Below are positions 59,434 to 64,000 of a stretch of 64,000 nucleotides of DNA, piece by piece. Made by a program: the position numbers and the translations under genes. Position 1 is the first letter of the stretch. The number at the start of each line of letters is the position of its first letter. The stretch comes from Acholoe squamosa (Eukaryota > Annelida > Polychaeta > Phyllodocida > Polynoidae): the NCBI GenBank assembly GCA_949317995.1, contig OX439035.1, forward strand, positions 82,399,959 to 82,463,958. Reading direction: 5' to 3'. The notes beneath the pieces are model-generated. The model made no database searches, had not been told where the DNA came from, and saw only the letters and a list, made by a program, of their open reading frames with translations.

Positions 59434-60249
59434 CCGTACACAAAACCCAGGGCATGATGCTGGTTAAATCCAGATGTGGTATAAATCTCCCATCATGCAC
59501 CTCTTCCAGTCAGCGGGAACAGAAAATACTGTTTACTCTTCAAGCAGGGTTTCTACTTTTGTAGTAAGAAACATGGTTGCAGAGTGACGAGTTCAGGGTC
59601 ATGCTAGAGCTTACTACGGTAGTGCCATTATATTGCCCGAGGTATGATTGTAGACTGAGCTGAACAGGCGTGCTTACCCACGGGTGTGGCCTATATGTAG
59701 AGCTTTACAATAATGAGTTGTGGCACGGACCGTAAAACTATACATCTAAACCACACCATCAACTTTGGAAAAGGCTCAAAGCCACATCTGGAGCTTGAGT
59801 GATGTTGGTTTAATGAAATCCTACAGTTTTTTAACCCAAGTATGTAAGCCATATGCTCAGAATGGATCAATCCTTTAAGCCAAAACTCAACCCTCTGTTG
59901 GTCAATAAGCCTGTATATCAAACCCAAAATGTGCTAAAAAGTATGTTTGGTCATTATTTATTCTCCTAACCTCACAGTTTGACAATGGCTGGTCCAATAA
60001 ATGGTTAAGTGTCATCATGCCCCATCATTAGCCAATGTCATGCATACTTGCCAAGAGGAGAGATGCTATGAAACAGTGAACCTCGCGATTACTCTAACTA
60101 TAGAATAAATTGCCATCTCAAGTTTAAAATGATTTTTAAGGTACACATATGCCAACTTATAGATACATGCGTCTGTTTTTTGGCGTGACCTATAGTTCAG
60201 AGCATGCTGTCAAGCCATGTATGATGTTGGGAAATTCTCACATCATTCT

Positions 60250-60525
60250 CGGGCCTCCCCAGCCCCAGGCCATCTTTAAAAGGGGTCTATGTCTTGCTTT
60301 TCTATCCTCTCTGAGTGTGGGTGGTGTCCATATGCACGGGCACTGGCACATATTCGTTCCTTGAATCTCCTCTTTCCTGTCCCCTCTTTCTTACATGTGT
60401 CTGGTGTCCATATGCACGGGCACAGGCACATGTATTCCTTTGTGATGTGATGTCTAATGTACTTTTTCCGCCATGAATATGACCTTAGCTGTCGGCTTGG
60501 CGTTAAACAACCATTACTCACTCAC
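60250..60525 (+). mobile_element. SINE-like retroposon copy 4, 12-bp target-site duplication, internal duplication
   Basis: Same family as 26572-26751 and same orientation, ending CATTACTCACTCACTC. The exact duplication TCACATCATTCT lies at 60238-60249 and 60526-60537. It is about 95 bp longer than the other copies because a block containing TGGTGTCCATATGCACGGGC occurs twice. Confidence 0.83.
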
Positions 60526-61007
60526 TCACATCATTCTAGAAGTCTTACGTAAGGAAGCAAATCAAAAATTATATTAATGACATGGACTGATAATGGCAAG
60601 TTTGAACTTATTCATCTGTAATCGTGCATATACATAGTTGAAATCGGTAATTCGAATCTATTTCTATGTATTGATTATTCCTGTCCAAATAAACAAATTG
60701 TTGGAAATTCTCATAACCTAGTCGCTAGTTATGAGCCTTGGTAAAATACACTGTCGTTAAATTGATAGGGCTATTCTGTATTTTCTTCTGCATAGAATCG
60801 CGAAGAAAATTTGTACAAAGATTATTTTTCTAACATTTCAAAAGGTTTAAAAATATCACTTTTCATGCACCACCTAACGTGCTGTTGTAAAATAAACTCG
60901 GGTGAGCGCCCACTTTTATGTCGTTTCTGTGTTTTTTACTTAATCTAGGGGGGAGGAGGGAAGGAGACTGCTGTAACAAGTTCATATTTACACAATGTTT
61001 GAACATT

Positions 61008-61017
61008 TTTATTTATT
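61008..61017 (-). other. NDUFAF3 polyadenylation signal (AATAAATAAA)
   Basis: Read on the minus strand, two overlapping AATAAA hexamers lie about 190 bases after the NDUFAF3 stop codon, a normal spacing for a short 3' UTR. Confidence 0.55.
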
Positions 61018-61207
61018 GAGTTACAAGTGAAAACATACTTAATAGGAAAATCTTAATGCACTATAGATAAGCTTTTCCAAGCAGGCATGTCGAGTTGTAC
61101 AGGAAGTATATCAATGTAGATGCGGAAAGCAGGCTTCCAATTTTTCAAACTTGGAAAGCAACAGTAGCCTTGTGCCTGACGATAAATAACTATACAGATT
61201 TAATGAC

Positions 61208-61525
61208 TTAATCTCTATATTTTTCGGGGTTTTCCAATTTATCCTTTTCCCTCCATTCTTTTTGATATATATTCTTTGATAAATGATCAACCCGGTTCTC
61301 CCATTTCTCTTCTGTGATACCAAGTCCTTTTTCAAGACCGGGTTCGATATAATCATAGTCTGTCTTCATCTTATACAAGTGCTCTTGGTTCTGGTCCATA
61401 TAACTTTGGAATCGTGAATCGCCATCATCGAATCTGTCCTCCTCCATGAAACTTGGTGGAATGATGGCTGCTGCCACGTACCGCTTCTCTGAGTTCAGGA
61501 AATTAAAAGTTGCTAGGGCTTGATC
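61208..61525 (-). CDS. NDUFAF3: NDUFAF3 last coding exon, with extended C-terminus
   Basis: Acceptor ATTTACAG precedes GATCAAGCC. It encodes DQALATFNFLNSEKRYVAAA then IIPP, the conserved end of the fold, followed by an acidic and aromatic tail (EEDRFDDGDSRFQSYMDQNQ and onward) that stops at TAA, 61208-61210. Confidence 0.9.
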   Translation of the reverse strand, partial: DQALATFNFLNSEKRYVAAAIIPPSFMEEDRFDDGDSRFQSYMDQNQEHLYKMKTDYDYIEPGLEKGLGITEEKWENRVDHLSKNIYQKEWREKDKLENPEKYRD

Positions 61526-63118
61526 CTGTAAATAAATATATGGTGTCATGAAAACCAATGGAAGCGATATGCATTTTTTTAAAATAAGTTAAGGATGCTT
61601 AATATTTATCAACTATTGCTCCTCCGACGTCGTAGTTGTGTCAGAGGGACACATGTACTGCTGAATGACACCCAGTAATGCTACAATTCCGCAAAAGTAA
61701 TCTCAGTGGTCCCAGTAGATGAAATTATATTCATACAATGCCATATGTGTCTATCTGCTTCATTTGAGTTACGGACCCTGGGGTGACACTCAGATTTCTT
61801 TTGACGGGGGTGTGAAGCTGGGCCTCTGATAACCCTTACCCTTGGTGAGAGGGATTTTGGGCAAAAAGTAACCCTTGGTAAGAGGGATTTCGGTAAAAAA
61901 TGTGCACAGTTAAGTTTTTATTTGAAATTTACCCTTTGATGTGCAGAATTTTTTTATCAAAACTGACCATATTTGGCAGAAATTTTGATGAAAATCCCAA
62001 AAACTGGCACTTATTTGGATGTGCGGGGTCAAAAAATGAGAAAAGTGACCATTGGTGAGAGGGATTTTGGCTAGAATTGACACTTGGTGAGAGGGATTTT
62101 GTCCAAAACCAGACCCTTAGTGAGAGGGATTTTGGCCAAAAAGTGTCCTTGCCAGCTGCATACTCCTGTCTGGCATATAGTGAGTGTCCCCCCGGGCTAC
62201 GGACATTTCACCGTTTATGTTACATATTCCTGATTTCGGGTTACAATTTCAAACTTACAGTTGCTAGTATTTCCATATTTATTCTATGAGTCCGGAGGAA
62301 TTTGATGATCTCTGGATTGACTCGGGAGAGGTTTTCTCTTTCACCAACACCAAGGACTAGAATATCTGAAGAAAAAGGGGGGAAAAAAAGTTCAATTGAA
62401 TGTTTTGGTTAGGTATGAGCTGTAATCAATTATGCACTGAAAAAGAGATGACATGTATGAATCAAAATATATCAATATCGTGTATGTTATTACACAAATT
62501 GATGTACATCATGCACAAAGAACTGAACTTACCTATCTTAGGTTCTAGCATTGTGAAAAGCCTGAGCGATGCCTCGGTGATATCCTGAATTCCACCCACC
62601 TGAGGAAGATTATGTTTCATTATTAAGGCTTTCTTGTGATTAACCATTAGATATTCTACAGAATATTTACAAATGTCATATTTTCTTTCTTTCATACTTG
62701 TTTTTAATGATTTAGTTGACCAATCAATCATCACAGGAGATCTACACAATATCTTCTTAGGATATGTGACTTTTACGTCTCTGTGAATGTGGAACTTACA
62801 TTCCAATGCAAAATCGATCTGGGAAAGACTGCACAGGGTCCCATCACGCGCATGCCGTTACTGAGCCTGAAACCAAGCCTGCTATATGAGGAAAAGAAAA
62901 GTCCTTCGTCTGTTTCATGGTTCAGAATGTTCACTACTGTTTTTCCAGATGCTTTTTCGGGATCGACAGCGAAGTTGGCATCAAATGCCGCCCTTTGTTG
63001 ATCTCTCTTTTCCACTTCATCGTCTTTGTTTGTTGAGTTGAATCTAGCAAATACTTTTGCTGTAAGAGGGGCTTGGAAGCGACTGGGCGGAATTCTCGAG
63101 ATACTCTGTGGTACCCAC
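61208..63118 (-). CDS. NDUFAF3: Complex I assembly factor NDUFAF3, four coding exons (5' end uncertain)
   Basis: NDUFAF3 works in mitochondria with NDUFAF4 to assemble the peripheral arm of respiratory complex I. Exons on the minus strand: 63118-62800, 62599-62533, 62365-62259, 61525-61208. All introns start GTAAGT or close to it and all phases fit, giving 269 residues plus any upstream exon. The N-terminal part is Arg-rich without acidic residues up to ARFNST, as in a mitochondrial presequence. The core matches the human protein: GMRVMGPCAVFPRSILHWN, GGIQDITEASLRLFTMLEPK, DILVLGVGERE, ATFNFLNSEKRYVAAAIIPP. After IIPP the human protein ends within about 15 residues. Here about 85 charged residues follow. 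The start is either in an exon beyond the window, spliced to the strong acceptor at 63119-63120, or at the in-frame ATG at 63168. Confidence 0.9.
61779..62203. repeat. Tandem GAGAGGGATTTTGG repeats within a possible TIR element
   Basis: CCTTGGTGAGAGGGATTTTGG recurs about six times between 61838 and 62148 at about 34-bp spacing. The block is bounded by GGGGTGACACTCA (61781) and, inverted, GGGGGGACACTCACT (62197), which may be the ends of a small transposon in the NDUFAF3 intron. Confidence 0.5.
62259..62365 (-). CDS. NDUFAF3: NDUFAF3 coding exon encoding the DILVLGVG segment
   Basis: CTTCAG acceptor, GTAAGT donor. It encodes ILVLGVGERENLSRVNPE and ends THRINMEILAT, equivalent to the human IVVVGTGDRTERL and GIAVEVQDT segments. 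This is the central strand-helix unit of the fold. Confidence 0.9.
62533..62599 (-). CDS. NDUFAF3: NDUFAF3 coding exon encoding the QDITEASLRLF segment
   Basis: CCTCAG acceptor, GTAAGT donor, 67 bases. It encodes VGGIQDITEASLRLFTMLEP, matching human VGSHQDITEDSFSLFWLLEP. Confidence 0.92.
62800..63118 (-). CDS. NDUFAF3: NDUFAF3 coding exon with presequence region and MGPCAVFP motif
   Basis: Acceptor TTCAATTTTCAG at its start and donor GTAAGT after GGAAT. It encodes the Arg-rich N-terminal region, a charged linker (residues such as KDDEVEKRDQQ) longer than in human, then GFRLSNGMRVMGPCAVFPRS. If translation starts at 63168 the exon simply extends upstream and no 5' exon is needed. Confidence 0.88.
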
Positions 63119-63209
63119 CTGAAAATTGAACAGAATACTGCTGTACAGCCCCAGCCAGAGACATACATATGTTCAAGCTGCACCTAGATCTCAGAGAAGG
63201 CTATAAGCC

Positions 63210-63270
63210 ACACATTGTCGCCTCAGTGCAACAGGGTTGTATCTGCATTTCAAGTTTTGCAGGACAGGCA
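63210..63270 (+). repeat. Fragment of the CGCCTCAGTGCAA TIR family
   Basis: GTCGCCTCAGTGCAACAGGG is followed by TTGTATCTGCATTTCAAGTT and TTGCAGGACAGGCAAAAGAA, matching the right part of 45653-45900 in inverted order. The far end is missing. Confidence 0.55.
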
Positions 63271-63416
63271 AAAGAAGTGTTACAAAGATTTAACGTGTGA
63301 TATATATCACATATGGCCCAGGGTCTACTACCATAAAAAAAAACCCTCTATCAACCCTGTAGGGTCACAGGAATCAGCATTTGCGAAATATTGACTAATT
63401 ACTTACAAATAGAGAC

Positions 63417-63649
63417 TACCGTATTCTCCCGCGTAGAAGATGCGCTGTGCATATAGGACGCACCCCAAACTCAGCAGAGGCATTTTCACGTATAAGATGG
63501 CTCAGGGCTCAATTTTGTAAATCCAGTACATTTCTATAGTAAAATTACCCCTCTTATAAGACGCACCCCCAACTTGAGAGAAAGCTATAAGACACCCCAG
63601 CATTTTGTTTGGCCTAGAGGACGCGTCTTATACACGGGAGTTTACAGTA
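63417..63649. mobile_element. MITE, TA-flanked family, copy 4
   Basis: Left end TACCGTATTCTCCCGCGTAG and inverted right end TACTGTAAACTCCCGTGTAT, both followed by AAGACGCG-like sequence. 233 bp, with internal TATAAGACGCACCCC units. Confidence 0.8.
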
Positions 63650-63710
63650 TTATCTATACATGTACTGACACTAGTCTGGCATAATCTTCTCTTACTAAAC
63701 CCCTTGGACC

Positions 63711-63837
63711 GCTGGCCCCCTGGTGTGCTGGCCCCCCAGGACACCTGGCCCCCGGACACCTGGCCCCTGGACACTTGGCACCTGGCCCCCTGGACACCTA
63801 GCCCCTGGACACCTGGCCCCCTGGACACCTAGCCCCC
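63711..63837 (+). repeat. Minisatellite, CTGGACACCTGGCCCC-type unit
   Basis: Around nine short units of 12-17 bases (CTGGACACCTGGCCCC and variants). Open in both strands by virtue of repetition; no protein implied. Confidence 0.75.
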
Positions 63838-64000
63838 ACAGAAAACTTTATCCTTAGCATGCTTAGTTTATCGCTCAGTCCCCAATGTGTTATGTGTATA
63901 CGGCACATGGCTATTGTATTATTGACCAATGGGAAGCATCCCTGGCATTTACTGCGGAGACAGGGGCTGACGGTATTAGTCATAGTGCAGTCGGGGTCTA
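63838..64000. other. Right edge, no feature seen
   Basis: No exon, repeat family or splice-bounded frame could be supported. If NDUFAF3 has a separate first exon it should lie here or beyond, but no presequence-like frame with a donor was found. Confidence 0.4.

Noticed and set aside
63605..63837. Open frames over the CTGGACACCTGG array
   Set aside because: Repeat-driven frames; no start context or homology.
1..64000. CRISPR arrays, bacterial operons or phage genes
   Set aside because: Split eukaryotic genes, GT-AG introns and animal-type repeats explain the window. The tandem repeats lack the regular unique spacers of CRISPR arrays.

Overview
The window looks like animal nuclear DNA, most likely from a mollusc or another lophotrochozoan. 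Coding sequence is sparse and split into short exons with GT-AG introns. Introns are long, up to 26.6 kb. Short transposons fill the space between exons, including a retroposon ending in the GGCGTTAAAC...ACTCACTCACTC tail that I associate with mollusc genomes. The species call is inference; the eukaryotic gene structure is read directly.

Three genes can be recognised from conserved protein sequence. (1) On the minus strand, 4993-5453 is the first coding exon of an L-type voltage-gated calcium channel alpha-1 subunit (CaV1). It ends at what looks like a U12-type AT-AC donor, and the rest of the gene lies off the left edge. (2) On the plus strand, 13369-53623 holds a complete DCP1 gene (mRNA-decapping activator): 11 coding exons encoding 644 residues, from EVH1 domain to C-terminal trimerisation helix. 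(3) On the minus strand, 61208-63118 (or 63168) holds NDUFAF3, a mitochondrial complex I assembly factor. Four coding exons are visible and the true 5' exon may be off the right edge.

Layout: 1-4992 is CaV1 intron. 5454-5760 is the GC-rich CaV1 5' region. 5.8-13.2 kb is a repeat-dense intergenic spacer with a LINE relic, a foldback element and a tandem repeat cluster. 13.4-53.6 kb is DCP1, whose introns 1 and 2 carry many MITEs, retroposons, minisatellites and an unexplained enriched 9-mer, GAGC(A/T)GCTC. 53.6-54.15 kb is the DCP1 3' UTR. 55.8-56.8 kb on the minus strand holds coding-like pieces that resemble a decayed or divergent Bcl-2-fold gene. 57-61 kb is mostly non-coding with one retroposon copy.

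The most interesting points are: the divergent CaV1-DCP1 pair, which matches the human pairs CACNA1C/DCP1B and CACNA1D/DCP1A and so looks like linkage older than the vertebrate duplications; the AT-AC intron in CaV1; the palindromic 9-mer, with 14 of its 15 copies inside DCP1 introns 1 and 2; and four retroposon copies, each bounded by an 11-12 bp target-site duplication. No prokaryotic system, CRISPR array, rRNA or tRNA was seen.
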